From NCBI GenBank assembly GCA_016284575.1, contig JAEEPD010000036.1, forward strand, positions 1-12,080: a DNA stretch of 12,080 bases. Direction: 5' to 3'. The DNA is from Bacillota bacterium (GTDB lineage Bacteria; Bacillota; Clostridia; Peptostreptococcales; Anaerovoracaceae). The translations under genes and the position numbers were made by a program. The notes under the pieces are model-generated. The model was given only the letters and a program-made list of their open reading frames with translations, was not told where the DNA came from and did no database searches. Shown here one piece after another: positions 1 through 7,372 of this stretch (positions within the stretch are counted from its first letter, which is position 1; each line of letters starts with the position of its first letter).

Positions 1-1441
1 TGGACTGGCAGAGCCTGCGCCTGTAGGCGATGCCGTTGGTGACATTGGTGAAGTTCTTCGGCCATGCCAGATAGAAATCGTGGAAGAGCTCGTCCTTGAG
101 GATCTCGGAATGGAGGCCGGACACGCCGTTCACCATGTGGGATCCGATGACACTCAGGTTGGCCATCCTCACCTGGTTGTCGCCTATGGGTGCCATGTAG
201 TTGATCTTGCCCCAGTCGCCCGGGAACTTCTTTTCCATGTCTGCTCTGAAGCGGCGGTCTATCTCCTCTATGATGACATAGACTCTTGGCATGAGCATGC
301 GCACCAGCTGGGCGTTCCACTTTTCAAGAGCCTCGGCCAGCACGGTGTGATTGGTGTAGCCCACGGTCTTGTAGACTATCTTCCAGGCTCTGTCCCAGTT
401 GAAGCCGTAGTCGTCCATAAGCAGGCGCATCAGCTCGGGGATGCAGAGGGCGGGATGGGTGTCGTTGATCTGAATAGACACCTTGTCCGCCAGATTGGCC
501 ACAGTGCCGTAGCGGTTGTAGTGATCTCTTAAAATGTTCTGGCAGGAGGCGGAGACCATGAAATACTGCTGCTTGAGCCTCAGCTCCTTGCCCTCCTCGA
601 TGTTGTCCGCAGGATACAGGACCTTGGAGATGAGCTCCGCCCTGTTGGAATCCTGCTGGGCCTTAGTGAAGTCTCCGCTGTTGAAAGAGGCCATGTCGAA
701 GCCCTCGGAATTGATGCTTCTCCACAGGCGCAGCTTGCCGATGGCATCGGTGCCGGCACCGCTGATCAGCATATCGTAGGGCACTGCCTCAACGGTCTGG
801 GCGTTGTAGATCACAGGCTTCATCCTGCCGTTGACCCACTCCTCCTTATAGTCGCCGTAGAAGCTTACCTTGAAGCTGTCCTCTCTTCTCTCCCTCAGCC
901 ATACATGGCCGCCGGGGAGCCAGTTGTCCGGCATCTCCACCTGCCAGCCGTCCACGATCTTCTGCTTGAAAAGACCATATTCGTAGCGGATGGAAAAGCC
1001 GGTGACGTCGTAGTTCTGCGACACAAGGCCGTCCAGGTAGCAGGCTGCCAGTCTACCCAGACCGCCGTTTCCAAGCCCTGCGTCAGGTTCGCACTCGTAA
1101 AGGTCCTCCAGACTGATCCCTCTGTCAGCGATGGCGGCCTCCACCAGTGCTCCGAGCCCCAGGTTATACAGATTGTTCTTGAGGGACTGTCCCATCAGAA
1201 ATTCCATGCTGATGTAATAGACCTTTTTCTTTCCCTCGTGCTCCTTTTCCTCCTGGCGGCGCACCTTGTTCCATTTCCAGCGCATCTGCTGCATGCGGGA
1301 GCCCACAATGGCAGCGATGGATTTGTACAGCTCCTCGGCTGTGGCGCGCTCGTAGGTGGTGTGATATATATTCTCCAGGTGACCCTGAAGCTGTTCCTTA
1401 AACTGCTTTACCTGTGCTTTCGTATATTCTTTTTTCTGCAT
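1..1441 (-). CDS. glgP: Glycogen/maltodextrin phosphorylase, 3' end outside window
   Basis: A GT35-family phosphorylase, which releases glucose-1-phosphate from the non-reducing ends of glycogen or maltodextrin using pyridoxal phosphate in the cytoplasm. The frame is open from the ATG at 1441 to the left edge, giving 480 residues of a protein that is usually about 750-850 long. Visible family signatures are MEFLMGQSL (about residues 79-87), DAGLGNGGLGRLAACYLDG (about 120-138), NDTHPAL and NHTVLAEALEKW, and the end of the visible part reads NGI-YRRRLCQS. The PLP-binding lysine lies in the missing C-terminal part. The start is supported by an AGGGGA ribosome site just upstream on the minus strand. 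It begins 9 bases after the glgA stop, so the two are almost certainly co-transcribed. Glycogen and maltodextrin specificity cannot be separated from this fragment. Confidence 0.95.
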   Translation of the reverse strand, partial: MQKKEYTKAQVKQFKEQLQGHLENIYHTTYERATAEELYKSIAAIVGSRMQQMRWKWNKVRRQEEKEHEGKKKVYYISMEFLMGQSLKNNLYNLGLGALVEAAIADRGISLEDLYECEPDAGLGNGGLGRLAACYLDGLVSQNYDVTGFSIRYEYGLFKQKIVDGWQVEMPDNWLPGGHVWLRERREDSFKVSFYGDYKEEWVNGRMKPVIYNAQTVEAVPYDMLISGAGTDAIGKLRLWRSINSEGFDMASFNSGDFTKAQQDSNRAELISKVLYPADNIEEGKELRLKQQYFMVSASCQNILRDHYNRYGTVANLADKVSIQINDTHPALCIPELMRLLMDDYGFNWDRAWKIVYKTVGYTNHTVLAEALEKWNAQLVRMLMPRVYVIIEEIDRRFRADMEKKFPGDWGKINYMAPIGDNQVRMANLSVIGSHMVNGVSGLHSEILKDELFHDFYLAWPKNFTNVTNGIAYRRRLCQS

Positions 1442-1450
1442 ATAATCCCC

Positions 1451-2869
1451 TTACATCATCAAATCTCTGTACATCTGGGCATAGTCTCTGGCTGCCTTGT
1501 TCCAGGAGTAGTCCTCCTGAAGATCGTGCTTTACGAGCTTTTCCCAGTTATCTCTGTCATACCAGTGCTGCACTGCATTGTCCAGAACGAAGCCGAAGCT
1601 GTGGGCATCGTAATGGCCGAAGACGAAGCCGTTGCCGTCTCCGAGGCTGCAGTCCTGTATGGAGTCGTTGAGGCCGCCTGTAGCCCTTACAAGAGGCACA
1701 GTGCCGTAGCGCAGAGCTATCATCTGAGCCAGGCCGCAGGGCTCGCTCTTTGAAGGCATCAGAAGGATGTCGCCGGCGGCATAGATCCTGTGGGACAGGG
1801 CTCTGTCGAACATGATGCAGCTGCGGACCTGATCTCTGTGTCTTTCCTCCAGACCTCTGAAGAAGTCCTCATAGAAGGGATCTCCGGTGCCGAGGAGCAT
1901 GAACTGAACATCGTGGGTGTTAAGGAAGCCGTCGATGGTCTCCCTCAGAAGATCCACGCCCTTGTGAGCCACAAGGCGGCTGATCATAACGATCATGGGC
2001 ACGTCCCTTACGGGCAGGTCCATCTCCTCCTGCAGGGCCTTCTTGCATTCAGCCTTGCCTGAGATGTCCTTTGCGCTGTAATTTGCGGCTATCATGGTAT
2101 CCTTTTCAGGATCGTAGAGCTTGTTGTCGATGCCGTTTAAGATGCCTCTGAGCTTGAAGCTGTACTCGTTGATGAGGCCGTCAAGGCCGTGGGCATAGAA
2201 CGGGTCTCTGAGCTGCTGAGCATAGGTGGGGCTTACGGTGCTGATCAGGTTGGCGCAGGTTATTCCGCCCTTAAGCAGATTGATGTCCTTGCCCCAGTTC
2301 ACGTAGTGAGCCTGATCCTCTCCAAGACCCAGCACGTCTCCGCGGCAGAAGGCGCTGTACTGGCCCTGATATTCGATGTTGTGGATAGTCATGACGGTCT
2401 TGACCGGCAGCTTGTAGAAGGAGTCCTGATAAACGGGCACCATGGCGCTCTGCCAGTCGTTGGCGTGGATGATGTCGGGCATGAAGTCCATGAACTCCAG
2501 AGCCTCGAACACTGCCCTGCTGAAGAAGGCGAAGCGCTCGCAGTCGTCAAAATATCCGTAGAGATTGTCCCTGCCGAAATACTCCTCGTTGTCGATGAAG
2601 TAAGCAGTCATCCTGCCCATCTTCAGGCGGAAAACGCCCATGTATTTCTGTCTCCAGGAAACGGGAATGTCCTTGCAGCCAAGGAATTCCATCTTCTCTC
2701 TGTACTCCTGCTTTACTGCTTTATGCAGAGGCATGATCAGGCGGCAGTCCATGTCCTTTTTGTAATTGAGAGCCACCGGAAGAGAGCCTGCAACATCGCC
2801 CAGACCGCCGGTCCCCGCAAAGGGTACAGCCTCCGGGCTGACATACAGTATCTTGATTTTGTCATTCAT
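1451..2869 (-). CDS. glgA: Glycogen synthase (ADP-glucose, GT5)
   Basis: Bacterial glycogen synthase transfers glucose from ADP-glucose to the growing alpha-1,4-glucan. The product is 472 residues, normal for the family. The N-terminal GT5 domain starts KILYVSPEAVPF followed by GTGGLGDVAGSLP (residues 19-31). The GT-B C-terminal half has SKSEPCGLAQ, with the presumed catalytic Glu at 376, followed by PLVRATGGLND. I chose the ATG at 2869 rather than the in-frame ATG at 2884, because GGAGG lies 8 bases before 2869 and overlaps the codons just after the longer start. Position 19 of the ADP-glucose loop is Gly where the E. coli enzyme has Lys (KTGGL). The neighbours are glgP 9 bases downstream and glgB divergent across the promoter region. 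Confidence 0.96.
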   Translation of the reverse strand: MNDKIKILYVSPEAVPFAGTGGLGDVAGSLPVALNYKKDMDCRLIMPLHKAVKQEYREKMEFLGCKDIPVSWRQKYMGVFRLKMGRMTAYFIDNEEYFGRDNLYGYFDDCERFAFFSRAVFEALEFMDFMPDIIHANDWQSAMVPVYQDSFYKLPVKTVMTIHNIEYQGQYSAFCRGDVLGLGEDQAHYVNWGKDINLLKGGITCANLISTVSPTYAQQLRDPFYAHGLDGLINEYSFKLRGILNGIDNKLYDPEKDTMIAANYSAKDISGKAECKKALQEEMDLPVRDVPMIVMISRLVAHKGVDLLRETIDGFLNTHDVQFMLLGTGDPFYEDFFRGLEERHRDQVRSCIMFDRALSHRIYAAGDILLMPSKSEPCGLAQMIALRYGTVPLVRATGGLNDSIQDCSLGDGNGFVFGHYDAHSFGFVLDNAVQHWYDRDNWEKLVKHDLQEDYSWNKAARDYAQMYRDLMM

Positions 2870-3106
2870 AATAAAAACCTCCATAGGTGATAATGCTTTA
2901 TGAAATCTATTATTGTGATTTGCAGTAATGTTAATATCTGTTTAAAATTATTGTCGAAACCTTAAGCTATAGTTTATAATTAATCGTAGAAAATAGCAAT
3001 CAAATTATACTAAAAACTCATGCTGCCGCAGCGGGACTGAACCTGTTTTTGACAGTCAGGATGACAGCAGGAACTTTTTATATCTGTCACCGAGGACACA
3101 ACATCT
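2870..3106. promoter_or_regulatory. Divergent glgA/glgB intergenic region
   Basis: This AT-rich 237-base gap separates the leftward glgA-glgP pair from the rightward glgBCD-amylase set, so both transcripts should start here. The rightward promoter is annotated separately. For the leftward direction the best candidate I can read is TCGACA (2957-2952) with TATTAA (2936-2931), but the 15-base spacer is short. TATAAT also occurs on the minus strand at 3009-3004 without a good -35 box. I could not recognise a CcpA-type operator or a riboswitch. Confidence 0.6.
2951..2980 (+). promoter_or_regulatory. Probable sigma-A type promoter for glgBCD
   Basis: TTGTCG (2951-2956) is followed after 18 bases by a perfect TATAAT (2975-2980). 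Transcription would start near 2987 and leave a leader of about 120 bases before glgB. The -35 box matches four of six consensus bases. It is a prediction from sequence only. A perfect TTGACA at 3049-3054 is an alternative -35 but has no -10 box at normal spacing. Confidence 0.5.
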
Positions 3107-5032
3107 ATGAATAAAAAAGAAAGCGACATCTCCTATCAGAAGTATCTCTTCCACAGAGGTGAGAATTTCAAATCCTATGAATTTTTGGGCGCCTTTCCTC
3201 AGAAAAAGGATAGCGGCGTCCTTTTCCGAGTCTGGGCTCCCAGAGCCAGAGCCATATCCCTGGTATGGGACGGCAACGGCTGGCAGCCGGGCCAGACACC
3301 CTTCGCCAGAGTCGAGGATGACGACAGCATCTGGGAATGCTTCGTCCCCGGCATGAAGGACGGAGATTTCTATAAATTCGCCGTGGAGGGCAGCAGAGGC
3401 GGTATCACCTTCAAGAACGACCCCTACGGACTTGAGACCGAAAGCGCCATAGGAAAGGATCAGCCCCAGAGGGCGTCCATCGTATACGCCAGAGATAAAA
3501 AATACCGCTGGCACGATGCCGCCTGGCTCAAGGACAGGAAAAAGAGAAACCCCTACCGCTCCCCCATGAACATCTACGAGGTGAATCTGGGCTCCTGGAA
3601 GCGCAGAGAGGACGGCTCCTACATGAGCTACCGGGATGCAGCCAAGGAGCTTATTCCCTACGCGAAAAAGATGGGCTTCACCCATCTGGAGCTGATGCCT
3701 GTAACAGAGTATCCTTTCGACGGCTCCTGGGGCTATCAGGTGACGGGCTACTTCAGCGTCACCACCCGCTACGGAAAGCCGGAGGATCTCAAGTTTTTCA
3801 TCGACGAGGCCCATAAAAACAACATAGGCATAATCCTTGACTGGGTGCCGGCCCACTTCCCCAAGGACGCACCGGGACTCATCGAATTTGACGGAGAGCC
3901 CCTGTACGAGGACAGCAATCTCTTCCGCATGGAGCACAAGAGCTGGGGCACCAGGGCCTTCGATTTCGGCCGGCCGGAGGTCAGGAGCTTCCTCATTTCC
4001 AGCGCCAGCTACTTCTGCGAGGAATTCCACGCCGACGGCATCCGAGTGGATGCCATCTCCGCCATGCTCTATCTGGACTATGACCGCAGGGACGGCGAAT
4101 GGCAGCAGAACCAGTACGGCGGAAGAGAAAACCTGGAAGCCATAGACTTCCTGCGCCGCTTAAATGAGCACCTTCTCACCCGCTATCCGGGAGTGCTCTC
4201 CATAGCTGAGGAATCCACAGCCTGGCCAATGGTCACAAAGCCGCCTGTGGATGGAGGCCTTGGCTTCAACTTCAAGTGGAACATGGGCTGGATGAACGAT
4301 ACCCTGTCCTATTTCAAGGAGGACTTCATGTGGAGAGGGTCCCATCACTACAACCTGACCTTCGCCATGACCTACACCTACAGCGAGAACTTCATCCTGC
4401 CCATCTCCCACGACGAGGTGGTCCACGGAAAGGGCTCTCTGGTAAACAAGATGCCCGGCACCTACGAGCAGAAATTCGACGGCGGCCGTTCCTTCTACGT
4501 CTACTTCCTTACCCATCCGGGCAAGAAGCTGTCCTTTATGGGCAACGAGATAGCCCAGTTCATAGAATGGAACGAAAACCAGGGGCTTGACTGGATGCTG
4601 CTGGACTACGACCTGCACAGACAATACCAGCTCTTCGTAAAGGACATCAACCACATCTACCTTGAAAACTCCCAGCTCTGGGCAGGTGACGACCGCTACG
4701 AGGGCTTCAAGTGGATAGACGCGGACAACACCACCGCCAGCGTCTACAGCTACTACAGGGAGGATCCGGACCATCCCGGAAGAAAGCTTCTTGTCATACT
4801 CAACTACTCCGGTCTGGACTACCAGGACTTCTGGTTCGGCGTGCCCGAAGCCGACTGCTGGAAGCCTCTTATCGACACGGATTCCGCGAAATACGGCGGC
4901 AGAGGCATGAGAAAGAAGCGCGTATACAGACCCAAAAAAGGTGAATGCAATAACTATAAAAAGCATATCAGTGTAATGCTCCCGGCCAGATCCGGAATTA
5001 TTCTTGTATCGGAGGAGGACACAAAAAAATGA
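3107..5032 (+). CDS. glgB: 1,4-alpha-glucan branching enzyme
   Basis: The branching enzyme (GH13, CBM48-containing) cuts alpha-1,4 chains and re-attaches them by alpha-1,6 bonds, making glycogen branched. It has 641 residues, the usual size for the shorter GlgB form. The N-terminal CBM48-like region includes FRVWAPRARAISLVWD at about residues 40-55. It is followed by the catalytic barrel, with NIYEVNLGSWKR, ELMPVTEYPFDGSWGYQ, ADGIRVDAISAML (nucleophile Asp315), IAEEST (acid/base Glu368) and SHDEVVHGKGS (Asp436), and then a beta-rich C-terminal domain. The catalytic triad is intact. GAGGA lies 10 bases before the ATG. The last four bases (ATGA) overlap the glgC start, which suggests translational coupling. 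It is probably the first gene of the rightward operon. Confidence 0.97.
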   Translation: MNKKESDISYQKYLFHRGENFKSYEFLGAFPQKKDSGVLFRVWAPRARAISLVWDGNGWQPGQTPFARVEDDDSIWECFVPGMKDGDFYKFAVEGSRGGITFKNDPYGLETESAIGKDQPQRASIVYARDKKYRWHDAAWLKDRKKRNPYRSPMNIYEVNLGSWKRREDGSYMSYRDAAKELIPYAKKMGFTHLELMPVTEYPFDGSWGYQVTGYFSVTTRYGKPEDLKFFIDEAHKNNIGIILDWVPAHFPKDAPGLIEFDGEPLYEDSNLFRMEHKSWGTRAFDFGRPEVRSFLISSASYFCEEFHADGIRVDAISAMLYLDYDRRDGEWQQNQYGGRENLEAIDFLRRLNEHLLTRYPGVLSIAEESTAWPMVTKPPVDGGLGFNFKWNMGWMNDTLSYFKEDFMWRGSHHYNLTFAMTYTYSENFILPISHDEVVHGKGSLVNKMPGTYEQKFDGGRSFYVYFLTHPGKKLSFMGNEIAQFIEWNENQGLDWMLLDYDLHRQYQLFVKDINHIYLENSQLWAGDDRYEGFKWIDADNTTASVYSYYREDPDHPGRKLLVILNYSGLDYQDFWFGVPEADCWKPLIDTDSAKYGGRGMRKKRVYRPKKGECNNYKKHISVMLPARSGIILVSEEDTKK

Positions 5033-6228
5033 AAAAGAAAAAATGTATAGCCATGCTCCTTGCCGGAGGACAGGGCAGCAGGCTCATGCCCCTTACGGAC
5101 AAAATTGCCAAGCCTGCGGTGCCTTTCGGCTCCAGGTACCGCATCATCGATTTCCCCCTTTCCAACTGCGCGAACTCGGGGATCGATACCGTCGGCGTAC
5201 TCACCCAGTACCAGCCGCTGGAGCTGAACGACTACCTGGGGAACGGAACTCCCTGGGGAATGAACCTGACCTATGGCGGGCTTCACATCCTGCCGCCCTA
5301 TCAGGCCTCCGAGGGCTCTGACTGGTTCAAGGGCACGGCCAATGCCATCTATCAGAACATCAGATTTATCGAAAGATACAATCCGGAATACGTACTTATA
5401 CTTTCAGGCGACCACATTTATAAAATGGACTACAACGCCATGCTGGAGGACCACATTAAGAACGACGCCGACTGCACCATAGCCGTCATCGACGTTCCTC
5501 TGGAGGAGGCCTCCCGCTTCGGCATAATGAATACAGACAAAAAAGGCCGCATAACTGAGTTTGAGGAAAAGCCCAAGCAGCCCAAGAGCACCCACGCTTC
5601 CATGGGCGTATATATCTTCAGCACCGACAAGCTCATAAAATATCTGATAGAGGACGAGGCAGACAAGAGCTCCAGCAATGACTTCGGAAAGAACATCATC
5701 CCCAAGATGCTGGCGGACGGACAGAGGATGTTCGCCTACGTATTCAAGGGCTACTGGAGAGATGTGGGTACTCTGGAATCCTACTGGGCAGCCAATATGG
5801 ACGCCATAGAGATGCCAGAGGATGAGCCTGAAAAGCTTGTCCTCAACGACCCCGCCTGGAGGATCTACTACCGCCACGACAGCGCAAGGCCTCAGTACAT
5901 AGGCGAAAACGCAAAGCTTTCCAATTCCATGATAGGCGGAGCCTGCAACATCGACGGAGAAGTGGATCACTCCATCATCTTCAACAACGTGGTGGTGGAA
6001 AACGGCGCCTTCATCAAGGATTCCATAGTGATGGACGGCGCGGTCATCAAGTCCGGCGCCAGGGTCGAATACGCAATAATCGACTACGATGTGGTGATAG
6101 GCGAAAACGCTTCCGTGGGCGGGCCCAAGGAGGGCGGCGCCATGAGCGTTGTGGCTAAAGGCATCAGCCTTCCCGCAGGCAAGACCGTTGCCAGCGGCGA
6201 AAAGATCACGAAAAAGGAGGCAGAGTAA
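5029..6228 (+). CDS. glgC: Glucose-1-phosphate adenylyltransferase, catalytic subunit
   Basis: GlgC makes ADP-glucose from ATP and glucose-1-phosphate, the committed step of bacterial glycogen synthesis. The 399-residue protein has the nucleotide-binding loop LLAGGQGSRLMPLT (residues 10-23), then KPAVPFGSRYRIIDFPLSNC, LSGDHIYKMDY with the presumed metal-binding Asp128, EFEEKP and YWRDVGT. The C-terminal part has the repeating pattern of a left-handed beta helix. A GGAGGAGG-type ribosome site lies about 10 bases upstream, inside the end of glgB, with which it overlaps by ATGA. The stop is one base before the glgD start. All active-site motifs are present, so this is the catalytic partner of GlgD. 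Confidence 0.97.
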   Translation: MKKKKCIAMLLAGGQGSRLMPLTDKIAKPAVPFGSRYRIIDFPLSNCANSGIDTVGVLTQYQPLELNDYLGNGTPWGMNLTYGGLHILPPYQASEGSDWFKGTANAIYQNIRFIERYNPEYVLILSGDHIYKMDYNAMLEDHIKNDADCTIAVIDVPLEEASRFGIMNTDKKGRITEFEEKPKQPKSTHASMGVYIFSTDKLIKYLIEDEADKSSSNDFGKNIIPKMLADGQRMFAYVFKGYWRDVGTLESYWAANMDAIEMPEDEPEKLVLNDPAWRIYYRHDSARPQYIGENAKLSNSMIGGACNIDGEVDHSIIFNNVVVENGAFIKDSIVMDGAVIKSGARVEYAIIDYDVVIGENASVGGPKEGGAMSVVAKGISLPAGKTVASGEKITKKEAE

Positions 6229-6229
6229 A

Positions 6230-7357
6230 ATGATCGACGCATTGGGACTTATTTTTACCGATGGCTTTGATGTGCAGCTGGACGCCCTCACCGAAAGGCG
6301 CACCGTTGCCTCCATTCCCTTCGCAGGAAGATACAGACTGATAGACTTTCCTCTTTCCAACCTGGCAAATTCCGGCGTAAGAAACATCGGCATCATAGTT
6401 AAAAAGAATTATCAGAGCCTCATGGACCACATAAGAGGCGGCGCGGAATGGGACCTGAATCTTAGATTCACTGGCCTCACCTTCCTGCCCCCCTTCTCCT
6501 CCGTCACCTCCGAGGAGCCGGATGTGTATAAAAACAGGCTGGATGCCCTGGCAGCCAACACCTCCTTCCTGCGCTATCACAAGGAAAAGTACGTGATAAT
6601 GATGGGCAGCGATTTCATCTGGAACGAGGATCTGGAGGATTTCTACGAGGCCCATATAGCCAGCGGCGCAAAGATGACAGCCCTCTACACAAAGGAGGCC
6701 TTCAAGAAGAATCCGGAGACTGAAAGCACCTTCGTGGTGACAGACAGCACCGGCAAGATAACAAGGCAGATCATTTCGAACCAGAAGCCCGATGGCGCCT
6801 TCTATTCCATGAACACCTACATCATGGAAAGAGCCGCTCTTCTGGAGCTTCTCGAATCCAGGCACAAGACCGGCATCAGGAGCCTCAGGCGGGATGTGAT
6901 CGCAAAAATGATAGAGAACGGTGAGGCCAACAGCTATGAAGCAAAGGGCAAGGTCTTCCACATCGATTCCCTTGAAGCCTACCTTCGCAGCAGTCTGGAC
7001 ATGCTTTCAAGACCCAACCGCATGTCCCTCTTCGGAAATGAGGACCGGCCCATACTCACCCACATCATGGACAGCGCTCCCACCAAATACGGAAAGAACG
7101 CTAAGGTGACCAATTCCATCATCGCAGACGGCGCGGTCATCGAGGGCGAGGTCAGAAACTGCATCATCTTCAGAAACGTAAAGGTGGAGGAAGGCGCCGT
7201 GGTAGAAAACAGTGTCATCATGAATGACACACTGATCTCAAGAGGCGCTCACATCAACTACTGCGTACTGGACAAGAACATCATCATCGGAGACGACAGA
7301 TGGCTGTCGGGCTACATCACCCACCCGTTCTACAGCAAGAGAAGCTCCGTCATCTAA
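6230..7357 (+). CDS. glgD: GlgD, non-catalytic ADP-glucose pyrophosphorylase subunit
   Basis: GlgD is a GlgC paralogue found in Bacillota that forms a mixed complex with GlgC and raises or modulates its activity. It has 375 residues from the ATG at 6230, supported by AAGGAGG 9 bases upstream. A longer in-frame reading from 6149 would run inside glgC and is rejected. The fold is clear from GRYRLIDFPLSNLANSGVRNIGI and the C-terminal beta-helix repeats. The glycine-rich nucleotide loop is absent: LIFTDGFDVQLDALTERRT stands where GlgC has GGQGSRL. The sugar-nucleotide motif SGDH is replaced by MGSDF (Asp128 keeps its place). A regulatory rather than catalytic role is inferred from this and from the known family. 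Confidence 0.95.
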   Translation: MIDALGLIFTDGFDVQLDALTERRTVASIPFAGRYRLIDFPLSNLANSGVRNIGIIVKKNYQSLMDHIRGGAEWDLNLRFTGLTFLPPFSSVTSEEPDVYKNRLDALAANTSFLRYHKEKYVIMMGSDFIWNEDLEDFYEAHIASGAKMTALYTKEAFKKNPETESTFVVTDSTGKITRQIISNQKPDGAFYSMNTYIMERAALLELLESRHKTGIRSLRRDVIAKMIENGEANSYEAKGKVFHIDSLEAYLRSSLDMLSRPNRMSLFGNEDRPILTHIMDSAPTKYGKNAKVTNSIIADGAVIEGEVRNCIIFRNVKVEEGAVVENSVIMNDTLISRGAHINYCVLDKNIIIGDDRWLSGYITHPFYSKRSSVI

Positions 7358-7372
7358 AAAACAGAGGATCGT

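Noticed and set aside
905..1753. A 282-codon plus-strand frame across the glgP/glgA boundary
   Set aside because: It lies antisense to two well-supported genes, and its translation shows no recognisable domain.
3049..3054. Perfect TTGACA before glgB
   Set aside because: No acceptable -10 box lies 16-18 bases downstream; the TTGTCG/TATAAT pair at 2951-2980 is the better promoter.
6149..6229. An upstream start for glgD inside the end of glgC
   Set aside because: The extra 27 residues have no similarity to GlgD, and a strong ribosome site marks the ATG at 6230.
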